In this document: positions 43,972 to 54,165 of the stretch, in pieces | Position numbering within the stretch: position 1 is the stretch's first letter | Layout of the letters: the number at the start of each line of letters is the position of its first letter | Source: Crambe crambe | Lineage: Eukaryota > Porifera > Demospongiae > Poecilosclerida > Crambeidae | Direction: 5' to 3' | Assembly (NCBI GenBank): GCA_963924555.1 | Contig: OZ004582.1 | Location: forward strand, 2,852,001 to 2,916,000 | DNA: 64,000 nt | Made by a program: the position numbers and the translations under genes | The notes under the pieces: model-generated | The model's database searches: none | The model's input: only the letters and a program-made list of their open reading frames with translations | Told to the model about the DNA's origin: nothing

Positions 43972-44345
43972 ATGGAGGTACTCTTTGGCTTAGTGAGAAA
44001 TTTGGCTGTAGAGATACAGCGAGTGATCAAAGGTGGCATTGACTTGGAGTGGATAGATGCCCTTGCAGCTAGAGTGGAAAAGAGTCCTCAGAGCATTTGC
44101 ACTGATGATCGCAGCTCATCCTTCAACTCTATTGGAAAAGTGTCTTACTGCTATGTAGAGAGTAGTCTGCAGTTAGAATAGTATGGCGTCTTCGTTGCAG
44201 GATCGAGGAGGATTGGAGCCCTATGGATACCACCTCCCAATTACGTTTAGTGGCACAAGAGGCAGACCAAAGATCGCGTTAACTGAAGGCATGCTGAGCT
44301 ATTTTTTCTCCCATAACTTTTCAGCAACGTTTCACTGCAGCTGTG
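43972..44345 (+). pseudogene. Integrase-core family, N-terminal region only
   Basis: The first frame, from MEVLFGLVRNLAVEIQRVIK, includes GGIDLEWIDALAARVEKSP. After a stop at 44180 the next frame reads GGLEPYGYHLPITFSGTRGR and PKIALTEGMLSYFFSHNFSA. The GRPK-x-x-L-x-x-x-L-x-x-F-x-x-x-F block is the DNA-binding start of the integrase-core family whose catalytic parts occur at 25330 and 28138. The catalytic region is absent here. Confidence 0.5.
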
Positions 44346-44370
44346 GATTCATCACTACTCTCCTGCTTAA

Positions 44371-45134
44371 CCCCTAGTTCCTAGTTCAGAAAAATTATAG
44401 CGTTTACACTCTGACAGGGTCATAGACAATAGCCACTGCTGTCTACCTTTGTGTAGAATAGGCACTTTCTCTGTGATCACTGAGCTCCTCTTTCATGGCT
44501 ACCCTTGTATGCCTACACAGACCAAAATACATAGTTTGCAGCCCCTTTCCACTTATTACCCTACTACTGTCAACTTCAATAACATCATCCAATAAATTTG
44601 TATTCATAGATGTTTGCTACCAAATCTACACAGCTGATTTTCTTACCTTTTTGGTATGGTAGCAGGTAAAAGCCAGCCATGAGGTCAAAATCTTCAATGC
44701 TCCCTATTGTGTTTTGACCCAGTCCAGTCCGGGTTTTAGTGAGGGCCCACCAGGCAGACAGGATAAAAAAATATATTAAAAAATACCATATCAACTAATA
44801 ATAATTATGAACACAAAAGTTCATTTTGTATTGAGAAGGTTAATTTTCTTGTCGTGGGCATTTTCTTTGGTCATACAACAGCATACTTACTTCTCAAATG
44901 CATCATCTTCAATTAGATACTCTTCCTCAACACCACAATAATAGCAAACAGGGGAAATTAACTTCGAAGTTGGTATAAAGATAGCTGAACCTCTCTCCTA
45001 TGACTGATCATAATTTAGATTTTGGGATGAATATACTTGGGATGAATATACTCATCTGGGTTTGAAACACTAATGGTTTGTACCTTACTGCTATTAAACA
45101 GGGTCTTGTGCTTTGCATGTATCAATATGAAATG
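44371..45134. other. No supported gene
   Basis: A reverse frame at about 44645-44770 (LTKTRTGLGQNTIGSIEDFD, LMAGFYLLPYQK) ends at a gtaaga donor and might be an exon, but has no recognised family. The rest is AT-rich. Confidence 0.3.
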
Positions 45135-45335
45135 CCAAGACCGCCAAAAGTCCATGGAGGCAACTTAAGAATGTAGATTGATTTTCCAATCGATTTCCCA
45201 TTCGAACGCTAATCGATTTTCCCTTTCGATTTCTTAACCGATTTCCAAGACCGCCGAATCTATTTCTCATTTGAACGCTTATCGATTTTCCCTTTTTCTA
45301 GTTCTTAACCGATTTCCGGCTAGGTGCGCACTTAT
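45135..45335. repeat. Two-copy repeat rich in atcgattttccc
   Basis: A unit of about 75-110 bp beginning aagaccgcc and containing cgattttccctttcgatttc and ttaaccgatttcc occurs twice with divergence. It lies directly upstream of the G2E3-like fragment. Confidence 0.6.
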
Positions 45336-45402
45336 TTCGCACATGCAAATAATGAACACGTGTTCAGTTAGCTCTTGCAGCTTCTCTTTTTTTTATAGCA
45401 AA

Positions 45403-45966
45403 TGAAGCACAAGCAAAGTAGTTCACGTTCTAAAGGTAGAAAGCAGTTCAGTGCATTGTGTATTGTAAAAGTAAGCTTATTCATTCTTCTGGTGCAAGCA
45501 GCTGATAAAGCACTCCATGCATTGACAACGCTTGAAAGATGAAGTGAGTAGTGCCTTTAAGAAATCAAGAAAGTGTGTGTGGAAACACCGTTTTGTGTGT
45601 TTGGGATCACTGAATACAAGTGCTGAAGAGTTTCGAGATGTGTTATATGCAGTTTTTCCAAAATTAAGAGATGGAGGGAAGAATGAGCTACACTTGACAA
45701 TATTTGAATTTTTCTTCTATTGACAACACATCTACACCTCCCCATCACCTTAAGGAACGTGTAGGCAATGCAAGAACTTATATTCGCCCCCTACAACGTG
45801 ATTTGGATTTATCCGATCTTCAAGTGGGGTAAGTGTTTGATTTGATATGCCTTACCATTATAAATAGCTAGTGATTTCTTTTTCATAAGCCTAAAGAGGA
45901 GTGTTTGACGTGTGGTTTGGAGTTAGGCGAACTGAAGAATCATGTGAGAGATTGTGAAAATGAATT
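45403..45966 (+). pseudogene. G2E3/HECT-like gene, N-terminal fragment
   Basis: The frame from 45403 (MKHKQSSSRSKGRKQFSAL) is followed by RKCVWKHRFVCLGSLNTSAE, EEFRDVLYAVFPKLRDGGK. In a shifted frame HHLKERVGNARTYIRPLQRD and LDLSDLQ reach a gtaagt donor at 45829. After a 61-bp gap an exon reads PKEECLTCGLELGELKNHVR and DCENEL, ending at another gtaagt donor at 45967. The final block is a C2HC-type finger. The order FPKLRDGG, then YIRPLQ-x-DLDL, then a CxxC finger is usual in uncharacterised invertebrate proteins that end in a HECT-type domain; that domain is not found downstream. One frame change near 45690, and the splice phase at 45829 does not fit perfectly. Confidence 0.5.
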
Positions 45967-46862
45967 GTAAGTTTATTGATATTTCATGATTTCTGTAGCT
46001 ATAGCTGTCGAAACATGTAGGCAGTACTTTATTGTTTACCAGTTCCTTTCTGTCTTTTTGTTGTGGAAATTTGTCACCTATAATATCAACAAGGCATCAA
46101 TCATCAGCTCCATTACTAGAGCACATGATAAATGAATTAATTCCTTGATAAAGCAACAGGCATTAGTGATCCTACGACTCTTCAGTGATTAAATCTAGTG
46201 ATAAAATGGTTTGACCACCAGATTATTGTGAGATGGCTCTTGAATCTATTCTTATTAAATCATATGTAATAAGTGATTTATTCTTACAGTGCACTACATA
46301 TGTCACAACTAACAAGTCTAAGGAGTGTTTATACGTCTGTAGGAAGCTGTTATGATAATCTGTAATATCACCATGAAGCACTATACGGTCATTAAATTGA
46401 GTGATAAAATGGTTTGACCACCAGATTATTGCTATTGAATCTAGCAATTAAATAGTTTGACCACTCAATTAAATTGAGTCATGAGTATTATTGATCACTA
46501 ATTGGAATAATATTATCTGTAAATATTGTGTTAAACTTGATCAAGAGACAAAATGACTAATTAAGTGTGTAAATAGATAACCTATAAAAGAATGTATATT
46601 TATCATGTAAATATATTTGTTGAACTAAGGTTGCTATGCTTCACCCCTACTCATAATAGTCACTAATTTTAAAACAGATGATCTGAAAAACTTGGAGATG
46701 GTCCTCCAGAAGTTTACAGAGTATGAAGTAAAGATCCAGAAGTTATGGCTGTCAAGAATCCACGAAGGCACTCGGACGGCAGTTGACAGTTAGAGTACCA
46801 AGATCGTAGATATAGGACGAAGCAGTCGGGAGTTATGAGTGTGGGCGTTTTGCCTACACAGC
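45967..46862. other. No gene; dispersed 31-bp repeat
   Basis: gtgataaaatggtttgacca, then ccagattattg, occurs at 46198-46228 and again at 46401-46431; a third diverged copy with tagtttgaccactcaatt follows near 46450-46485. No coding region is recognised. Confidence 0.5.
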
Positions 46863-47036
46863 CAGTGGCGGATCTAGAAAAATGGAAAGGAGGGTTCCAA
46901 TTGTATCCGCATGCAAGCACGGGAAAATTTTTAGCTTAGCCATGCCCACTTCACCTAACCACACCTTTTTGGTTAAACTAGGCTGTATAGCCCGCTAGCT
47001 GTTGGCGCTTATAAACAGGCAGGCTTTCCAGCTTAT
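46863..47036 (+). mobile_element. hAT-type transposon end
   Basis: The sequence cagtggcggatctagaaaaa with following tggaaaggagggttcc is the canonical terminus of many animal hAT elements. No transposase of that family follows in frame and no opposite end was found, so only one end is called. The right boundary is arbitrary. Confidence 0.5.
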
Positions 47037-47388
47037 GTGCTGGGAAATATGAACTTACTAAGCTATCAGTGCTACTACTATAAAGAGAATAATTTAAAAG
47101 CAGATGGGCCTTTTGGGCTACCTTGTACCTGTAAATGGATGGTGTTCATATCTTTCAGGAAATGCCAAAGTCTACACCATTGGGATGCCTTGAAACGGTT
47201 TTTACGAATTTTATATGATGCCGTACACTATAAAAAAACTTGTACGCTTTATCGTTATGCAGAAAAACTCCGTTTGAGTTGTGATTGATGAAATTGTCTC
47301 TCAATTCGAGTGTCGATCCAGAAGGCATACATCCAAATGGGCATACTCTGCTCTCTTACACTGTAGATCTGAATTCAGGTTTTAACAT
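47037..47388. other. Unrecognised forward frame
   Basis: An 83-codon frame at 47037-47288 reads GPFGLPCTCKWMVFISFRKC and LKRFLRILYDAVHYKKTCTL. It could be coding, but I know no matching family. Confidence 0.25.
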
Positions 47389-47643
47389 CTAATTTTTTGC
47401 ACTTGGTGGGACTGGCTTGGAAATAGGAGACTGCAAGATCCTTGGTTGCTTATTTGGGGCCTTTTCACAGCGTGACTCCAATTTTGCAATAAAGTTATTA
47501 AGCAAATCAGATCGAAATGAAGGTGGTTGGCGTATATATATTCCATCAGCTTCCTCTTCATCTGACATCATACTAGGGGTTACTTCTTGCCAATATTTTG
47601 CTTCTTTTTCACCTTTTACCTTCTTTCTCCTTCGTTCATAGCT
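47389..47643 (-). CDS. Last exon of an uncharacterised family (MMSDEE motif)
   Basis: A tctcctttcag acceptor ends at 47644. The exon then reads SYERRRKKVKGEKEAKYWQE, VTPSMMSDEEEADGIYIRQP, PSFRSDLLNNFIAKLESRCE and ends PISKPVPPSAKN at a stop. A basic segment followed by YWQE-x-TP-MMSDEE and a Tyr/Arg-rich RSD-x-LN-x-FI-x-KL block is familiar from repeated, uncharacterised sponge proteins. The role is unknown. The same frame stays open upstream to 47763, but the splice acceptor marks the likelier exon start. Confidence 0.45.
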   Translation of the reverse strand, partial: SYERRRKKVKGEKEAKYWQEVTPSMMSDEEEADGIYIRQPPSFRSDLLNNFIAKLESRCEKAPNKQPRILQSPISKPVPPSAKN

Positions 47644-47763
47644 CTGAAAGGAGATAATAGCTATTGAAAATGGGGTATAATTTTTAAGTGTTGGTAGACT
47701 GCTATGGAAACTGGGGCAGGGGTGTATTTTCATTTTTAATGGGCAAATATTAAGGTTGGTCAA

Positions 47764-48079
47764 AGTTGTATATCCATGTACAACTCAGCCAGGCTCTATT
47801 AATTATGATACGAATAGTAATGGCCATTCAGATAGGGTTTTCTTATATTAAAAAGAAAAAAATGTGTACAGTTATTTGTGATGTTATAGCACTAAGGGAC
47901 TTCATGGGGAATAAGCTCTGAAGTTTACTTTGCTAGCATGTATAGGACATTAGCTATATGAATGGAAGATTGTATAATTATTAATAGCTCACTTTGAATC
48001 ATGTGCTCTGAGAATTCTTTGTGCCAATAGCTTTAGTAATTTCATCCACAACCATCATATTATGTTTGGTGTTAATGCT

Positions 48080-48110
<31 letters not shown>

Positions 48111-48374
48111 AAGAGAGAGAGAGAGAGAGTTAACCACATAGCTAGCTACATATACCTCTACTTAGTTATCAATCTAGTAAAGTTCACTAGTATACAAAAT
48201 TCACTAGCATGCATAATTGCTAATACTTATGACGTATTATATTCACTATCAAGTTTTCACAGCTAGGAGTTACTACTATTCCTCATGCAGATGTAACACA
48301 AATAGATTCTCAAAATATTTATATCCAACCATGGATGTGACTGGTTTTCCCTAATCACCACAGACATTTAAAAT
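47764..48374. other. No gene; long G-run and GA repeat
   Basis: A run of about 32 G at 48079-48110 is followed by a (ga)n tract. Otherwise AT-rich with nothing recognised. Confidence 0.6.
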
Positions 48375-49300
48375 ATTATGAATACGACCGGATTTTGGTT
48401 AGCTTTCACATGCAATCAAGGCATACAAATAATAAAGGAAGAACTTACGGCTTATCTTATTGTTTTGAATCTTCCCAGAACTGAACGTTACAAACGAGAT
48501 AATATCATTCTTGTAGGCATAATGCCAGGACCAAATGAACCAAAAAACTGTAACAGTTTTCTCTCACCTATGATCTTCCACACACTTCCTACGTGCTGTG
48601 TTAGCATGTGTCAGTTGTGACTTGCCTGCAACTAGGAAGGTGTGCGGTTTTCAAAACTTCAATGCTAATTTCGGTTGTTCAAAGTATCTGAAAGAATTTC
48701 CAACAGAGAGCTTTGGGAAAAAACCAGACTATGGAGGATATGACTACGAAAATTGGACTCTACGAGACACTGAAACTCATAAAAGTAATGCATTAAAATG
48801 TAAAGAAGCTGTTACTGCTACACTTAGGACTAAGATTGAGAAATCATATGGAGCTAAATACTCAGAACTTATAAATTTGCACTTCTTTGATGTCACTAAA
48901 TATTATATCATCTTTTTGGGACTGGCTAAACACAATGGAAAGATCATGAAATTCTTGGTCCATCTGATTATTTGAATCTGCAAAAAAAAGTTGACAGTAT
49001 AACCCCTCCAACTAAAATAGGACAAATTCCTAGAAAGGTTAGTGGAGGTTTTGTATCATTTACAGCAGACGAATGGAAAAATTGGATACTTATTTATTCT
49101 GCAGTTTCACTTCATGGTATGATCCCTGAGGATCATTTGGCTTGCTGGTATTTATTAGTAGACAGCTGTCGGCTGCTGTGTCAACTTGTAACAAGTTAAA
49201 AAGGCACATGAGTTGCTGGTGAAATTTTGTAAGTCCTTTGAAACTCTTTACGGATCCAAGCACTGTACACCTGAAAGCACCAGATAGTTCTTGATAATGA
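48375..49300 (+). pseudogene. CACTA/EnSpm-type transposase (tnp2-like)
   Basis: The first frame reads NLPRTERYKRDNIILVGIMP and GPNEPKNCNSFLSPM; the next (48598) VSCDLPATRKVCGFQNFNAN, GCSKYLKEFPTESFGKKPDY, YSELINLHFFDVTKYYIIFL and GLAKH; the third (48972) NLQKKVDSITPPTKIGQIPR, SGGFVSFTADEWKNWILIYS and PEDHLACWYLLVDSCRLLC, trailing into KFCKSFETLYGSKHCTPE. The order of IPGP-x-EPK, CDLPA-x-RK, LFLG-x-AKH and W-NW is that of the tnp2 catalytic domain. Frame changes near 48570 and 48965 and decay after 49200 make it inactive. The N-terminal and C-terminal regions are missing. Confidence 0.7.
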
Positions 49301-50024
49301 AAATACATTATCACACATATTGGTCCGTGTAAATTGATTTCAAGATCATCTTGCAGATCATCTTTCTTCCATTCTTCAGTAACCTGTTGTTCTTCGGTAT
49401 ATGAAACAGGATCACCGGCATGTTTTATGCCAGTATGTAGAATTGCTGGTCGGTGTGCATTTGTCAAAACTAGTCAAATATTTGAGTATGGAATGGATAA
49501 TGTAATAGTTTGTGTACCTTTAGTTAAATTTATTTGATTATTAATTTTCTTTGGTATAAGTCGTTATTATAATGATGAGTACTTCACTACTATAAGATAC
49601 TGTTATATCCTACTTATATTGATATTAGGGATATAAGTACAGTGGAAACTGTTTGCTATAACAGAACATTGATATATGACTGATATAAGAAGTATGCTAT
49701 AGCAGGGTTATGTTATAAGCAATGTTATGCAGTGCTTATTCTACATGAAAGTATAAGTTCTTAAAGCTAGCTATATCAGAGTGTTTGTACAGTGTAACCC
49801 ATTGACCATTTTTGGTAAGGGTATCGATCTTGAAGAAGTATATTAACAAGTTTTGCTAGCTAGTCCAATGAAATTCAAAAAAAAAAAAGGCTAACACTGC
49901 AGCTATTTATAGCATCAACAGAGTCTTTAACTCACAATTTTTTCCCCTTAGGAAAAAAAAACTTTGCATCCTTTTTTTATTGAAATTGTGTTATGAATAC
50001 AAAAATTGAAAGTGAAATAACAAA
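49301..50024. other. No gene; possible mariner/pogo-type end
   Basis: cagtggaaactgtttgctat at 49641 resembles the ends of small Tc1/pogo-type elements, but no partner was confirmed. A-runs occur near 49880 and 49960. Confidence 0.35.
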
Positions 50025-50520
50025 ATTTGACAATGCCTGAAGATAAAAATTTCTCGAATCAGTATGGGGCTTAGAAAGAAAGCAGGAAAACCTGAGTAGA
50101 GTCGTCCTGAATATCTGAAGATAAAAATTCCATGATTCAGTTTGCCGGGCTGATCTGAAAATGTGGCTATTTTCGAAAAAACGGCAGCATCAGTGGTCCA
50201 AAACCTGAGCAAAGTCGTCCATATCTGAGGATAAAAAAATTCCATGATTGCTATTTTTAAAAAGAGGCAGTGTCAGTGGTCCCAAACTGATCCTCGATAT
50301 CTGAGGATAAAAATTCCACGATTCAGTTTGGGGCTGATCTGAGGACATAAAAGGGTCAATGGTCCAAAACCTGTCCTCAATATCTGAGGATAAAAATTCC
50401 ATGATTCAGTTTGGGGCTGATCAGTCGTCCTCAATATCTGAGGATAACGAATCTGTTTTATAGGACTAGGACTAGGCCAAAACCCGAGCAGAATTATCCT
50501 TGATATCCAAGGATAGCTCT
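50025..50520. repeat. Degenerate tandem repeat, about 60-110 bp unit
   Basis: At least six copies of atatctgaggataaaaattc, catgattcagtttggggctg and gtccaaaacctgagca, spaced 50-110 bp apart. The copies share ends but vary in length by internal loss. Reverse frames through it (49991-50402) are repeat artefacts. Confidence 0.75.
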
Positions 50521-50984
50521 GTCAAAAGCCCCATTTTTTCTGAGGAACATGTGGCTACCATCCTCAGAAAATTCTCCAATAACTTGACCAAAAAGAGACT
50601 AAAACATTGCACCTATTATCCTCAGTACCCGAGGGACCCGATAAAAAGTTAAAAAAGGAAACTTCCATATATGGAAAAAAGTTTTATAACTCCTCCAAAT
50701 TTCATCCAATCGGTTCGGCTCATCATTTCCGCTGGAGCAGGGGTTGGGGCAGAAAAAATAGCCACATGCTCAATCGACTCAGTAGGTGGAGTAGACCCTC
50801 CCACCGGAAGCCCCATCTGAGTGAGCACCACACTCCACAGAGATTAAGTGTGTATAACACACAAAAGACCTATGGTGTGTTAGAATTTTGGTGTGAATTG
50901 CACACCACATTTTTTACAGTGTACACAATATACAAATATCTAATCATAAACAAGACTCCTAACCTTTCTCCATGACGCATAGAC
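50521..50984. other. No gene; transposon end at right
   Basis: The right end at about 50870-50925, ggtgtgaattgcacaccaca followed by ttttttacagtgt, is the inverse of the cactgtaaaaa ends at 21753 and 39066 and includes a palindromic ggtgtg/cacacc. No coding region recognised. Confidence 0.4.
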
Positions 50985-51690
50985 CAGTAGCGTAGGAGCA
51001 GGGGGGCTGGAGCCCCCCCCCCCCCACTTTTATGACATCCATGTATTGCAATATTACATGATTGCATGGCCTTGTACATAACTGTAAGGCATTACTTCAT
51101 TACAGTATTGTGGTTTTTAGCACATTAAAACTGTGACTAACTATAATAACTGCCAAATTAACACTATACATGCAATAGAAGAATAGGCTCAGCTGTGAAA
51201 GTCAGCTGCTTTTTTTTTGAAGATGGCTGCTGGTAATAAGCATCCCAGACAAGTAACTTTGCTTGATTCTTGGAGTTCAGCTAAAAGACCGGCTCTGGAA
51301 ACTAATGATGAAAGGACAGTGACTCGATCACTTTTGGATAACAGTGAACCTCTACCAGATTTAAGTCCTCCAGGTCCATCTACTGCACAGCCTGAGCAGG
51401 CCAGCCCATGTGATGGAACCTGCTGTCAAAGTGATTTTAGCAAAGAGTGGTAGGAATTTTATTGGTAATATTGTCGCTCAGCTGAAAAACATGGCTTGAT
51501 AGTCTTTAGCAAAAACAGCAATGTAGCTTTTACTCAGACTGGCTTTAGCAACTGGAAAAAAGCTAAGGAAAAATTTTCTAGTCATGAGAGTAGTCTTGCT
51601 CACCAAGAAGCAAAGATGAAGTGGCAGTCTATACAATATGAACGGTACTGGGAGCAATGTTTCCAAGTGTATAGTAGAAAATGGCTATAA
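50985..51690 (+). pseudogene. hAT transposase remnant (ZMYM1-like), third copy
   Basis: The left end cagtagcgtaggagcagggg followed by a C-run looks like a hAT terminus. The start Met at 51223 opens a frame with KHPRQVTLLDSWSSAKRPAL and PLPDLSPPGPSTAQPEQASP, the acidic/Pro linker, then CDGTCCQSDFSKEW. Shortly after a stop, AEKHGLIVFSKNSNVAFTQT and GFSNWKKAKEKFSSHESSLA, HQEAKMKW give the TTF-type zinc-finger region. Similarity ends at about 51690, where a different transposase begins on the opposite strand. Dimer and catalytic regions are absent. Confidence 0.65.
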
Positions 51691-52620
51691 ATCAGTACAC
51701 TCATGACCTTATTGTGAAAAAGCTAACTTGTCTTTCTTTGCTCTCGATCCCAAAGGGTTGCATATTTCCAGGTCATCGTAGTATGGCTTTACTTGAAGTG
51801 CTGTTTCATCAAGAGAGAGATCATTTCTGTTTTGATGTCCTCTTAAAACCTAATACAAATAATACTAGGGTCAACTTTAATTGGCTCCTTCCCTTGAAAA
51901 ATTGCTGATGTGCTATAAAACAGTGATATAAGTGTACATACCTCCTCAAAAATGAAAGGGTCACTGAGCAGTTGTTGCAATGATGAAAACAGTGGAACTT
52001 CATAGACATAGTGTGTTTCCTTTTTGGAACCAAAGGTAACTTCCCCGACTACTCTTTCAGAAGGTTCCTATGATATAGTTAGTGGAGTATGCAGGAAACA
52101 GAATGGCCTACCAAGAAAGACATTTCCTCTTTGTAATAGTTTCTTCGCAAATATTCATTTGTCAAACCTGAAAAGGGAGATGTTAACATATTTCTCTCAA
52201 AAACATTGCTGTATTCATGACCAAGATCTAGCCCTTCTTCAATAATGTGATCTTTTTTTCCAAGAGCAGTGATACATAGAAAGAGTTGATGTCTTCAGTA
52301 GAAAGAGGGCAGACACTTTCTTCTCTCGACTTTGCAGTTGAGCTTCTGAAACAGTATCATTTCTTCTTCGTGAAGTCGAAACATAAATTGTGTTCCTCTA
52401 AATCGACTGAATTCTCAGCTGAAGAGCGTGATTCAGCAACTTCTCGATGAGATGTTTTTTGTACGAATGGAAGTTTCTATATGTGCAAGGACAACCACCG
52501 ACTCTACAGACAATATGAAATTGGCTTCATAAGCGTGGACTGCCCCTACATGTCTTAAAAACCTCTTGCAGCGAAGGACTGGCAGAGCGGACAGAGCCAA
52601 TTGCTAGACATTGTTTAGGA
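51690..52620 (-). pseudogene. C2H2 zinc-finger transposase-like gene, second copy
   Basis: Read on the reverse strand: CKRFLRHVGAVHAYEANFIL (zinc-finger remnant near 52580), KKVSALFLLKTST, a block with FSGLTNEYLRRNYYKEEMSF, then VYEVPLFSSLQQLLSDPFIF near 52000, and SLDETALQVKPYYDDLEICN, PLGSRAKKDKLAFFTI at about 51830-51730. The last motif (YYDD-x-EICNPLGS) is the start of the catalytic-like region of this family. The N-terminal blocks parallel those at 22401-23179 in order. Many frame changes; the tail is cut where the hAT remnant meets it tail-to-tail. Confidence 0.55.
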
Positions 52621-52732
52621 TTCTAAATAGAGCCCACTTAGGTTCAAACTGTTGCACATGCGCATTAGTGCGCTTATCAGCGCAGCTGCTTTGCGGAGTT
52701 TGAAGAATGGAGTTTAAGTCAATCTTAGTCTC

Positions 52733-53095
52733 TTACTCTGAAAGAAACAAAGTTTTGAAGATTCCAGTCTCTACGAGACAACGGCTGATCACCGGGAGAA
52801 GGGCTGGGAGACAACGGCTGTCACCGGGAGAAGGGCTGGGAGACGACGGCTGATCACCGGGAGAAGGGCTGGGAGACGACGGCTGATCACCGGGAGAAGG
52901 GCTGGGAGATGACGGCTGATCACCGGGAGAAGGACTGGGAGACGATGGCTGATTGCCATAAGAAGACAATGGCTGATCACCATAAAAGGTGGGAGACAAT
53001 GGCTGATCATCAGAAGAGCTGGAAGACGATGGCTGACTACCAGAAAAGATGGGAGACAATGGCTGATCATGAGTAGAGTGGCTGCTGGGAGACAA
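52733..53095 (-). CDS. Low-complexity Ser/Pro repeat frame
   Basis: A 120-codon frame made largely of the 11-residue unit GDQPSSPSPSP, preceded by related DDQPLSPTFY-type units, then a non-repeat end (VETGIFKTLFLSE). The unit length of 33 bp keeps the frame, which is compatible with coding use, but another reverse frame is also open through the same repeats, so coding is not demonstrated. It may be the N-terminal linker of the gene remnant downstream at 52620. Confidence 0.3.
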   Translation of the reverse strand: MSPSSHSTHDQPLSPIFSGSQPSSSSSSDDQPLSPTFYGDQPLSSYGNQPSSPSPSPGDQPSSPSPSPGDQPSSPSPSPGDQPSSPSPSPGDSRCLPALLPVISRCLVETGIFKTLFLSE

Positions 53096-53130
53096 TGGCA
53101 GATCACCAGGGGAAAGGCTAGGAAATGATG
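52775..53130. repeat. 33-bp minisatellite
   Basis: About ten units of gagacgacggctgatcaccg with ggagaagggctgg; the units at 52800-52930 are nearly identical and those at 52940-53130 are diverged, a gradient typical of slippage at one end. Confidence 0.85.
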
Positions 53131-53374
53131 GCTGATTGACTACTACGAGGAGGGCTGGAAGGTGTCAGTGTATGTATTATCAGAAGATGGACAAAGAGAT
53201 GATGGAAAATTTCGAAGAAGATTGAGATGAGTCAATGGATATCAACTATAACACATAAATGCAGGCTGTGCCATATAATTGATCAGTCTAATCTGTCATA
53301 AGCTAAATGCAATCTGTTGCAGAAGGCCTGAGTATGTGCAATCCATCAACTGTACATTGATTATGTTTATATAG

Positions 53375-54165
53375 CATGAAGCAAATCAGCCCCTTCCAGC
53401 AAAGAAACTAAAAAAAGGTGTGGTGCTAGAGAATGGAAATGAGGTAAATACTCAGATTTCACCTGTCTCCATGTCGTCACTCACAACAAAAAATGGGAGT
53501 GACAAGGGGAATTTTGGCCCCCCTGCCTTCTGCTGACTACGTACATTATAGAGCCCTTGCTTGCACAGATAATGACCCTTCATGCTGTGTATTAAATAGA
53601 ATTATAATTCTCACTTCTATGTAACACAACTGGTTTTATCGTTCATAGGGTGGTGCTCCATCATCACAACTACACTTGACAATGCAGATAAGGTATGTAC
53701 TTATATATTACACGTGATTCTAAGTCTATATGTTATTAAATTATGCAGGATCTTTTAATCAATCTTGCGAGGAAAATCGATAATATGGAGAAAACTATGA
53801 AAGAATTTTTGAACACAATGGAAGATCGTCCAAGTACGGGAGTGAAATCAGAGCATGCTGATGATGCAGATCTGGTTAAAGGAGTCAATGTTATGAGGCT
53901 ACCTTCAAGGGATACCTATTCATTTGCTTTGCAGCTAATGGATATATTCTTTACTAGGGAAGAACTAGCTACATCTTTGATGTTTAAATCAAAAAAGAGC
54001 GACAAGCCTGCTCTAAACCAGGCAAAGGTGGAACGAATTCTGGGTTATGTGGAGAAAAAATATGGTGATAGTTGGGACATAAAGACATTAAGATCTAAAG
54101 CTAACCAGAAATGCAGGGATTCAAAGCTTGTGACTGCTCACGCAAGTGAGAATGTGAAGTTGTGA
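53375..54165 (+). CDS. BEN-domain protein gene, last exons
   Basis: The final exon (53749-54165) follows an attatgcag acceptor and reads DLLINLARKIDNMEKTMKEF (coiled coil), then GVNVMRLPSRDTYSFALQLM, DIFFTREELATSLMFKSKKS, KPALNQAKVERILGYVEKKY and IKTLRSKANQKCRDSKLVTA. The last hundred residues are a full BEN domain: helix with ALQLMD-x-FF, EELA, basic KSKK, then L-x-x-x-KVE-x-I and NQKCRD. BEN domains bind DNA or chromatin factors in the nucleus. An upstream exon at 53375-53443 (HEANQPLPAKKLKKGVVLEN) joins it in frame; a 44-bp exon-like block at 53649-53692 has both splice sites but would shift the frame. Earlier exons were not found. No damage is seen in the BEN region, which makes this the best host-gene candidate. 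Confidence 0.65.

Noticed and set aside
46714-46920. Reverse 68-codon frame
   Set aside because: It reads through the hAT terminal sequence and has no recognisable domain.
49090-49467. Reverse 125-codon frame
   Set aside because: It lies antisense to the tnp2-like transposase tail, whose forward text is recognisable; the reverse frame has no motif.
49991-50402. Reverse frames with FYPQIW- and FLSSD-type repeats
   Set aside because: Products of the degenerate tandem repeat at 50025-50520.
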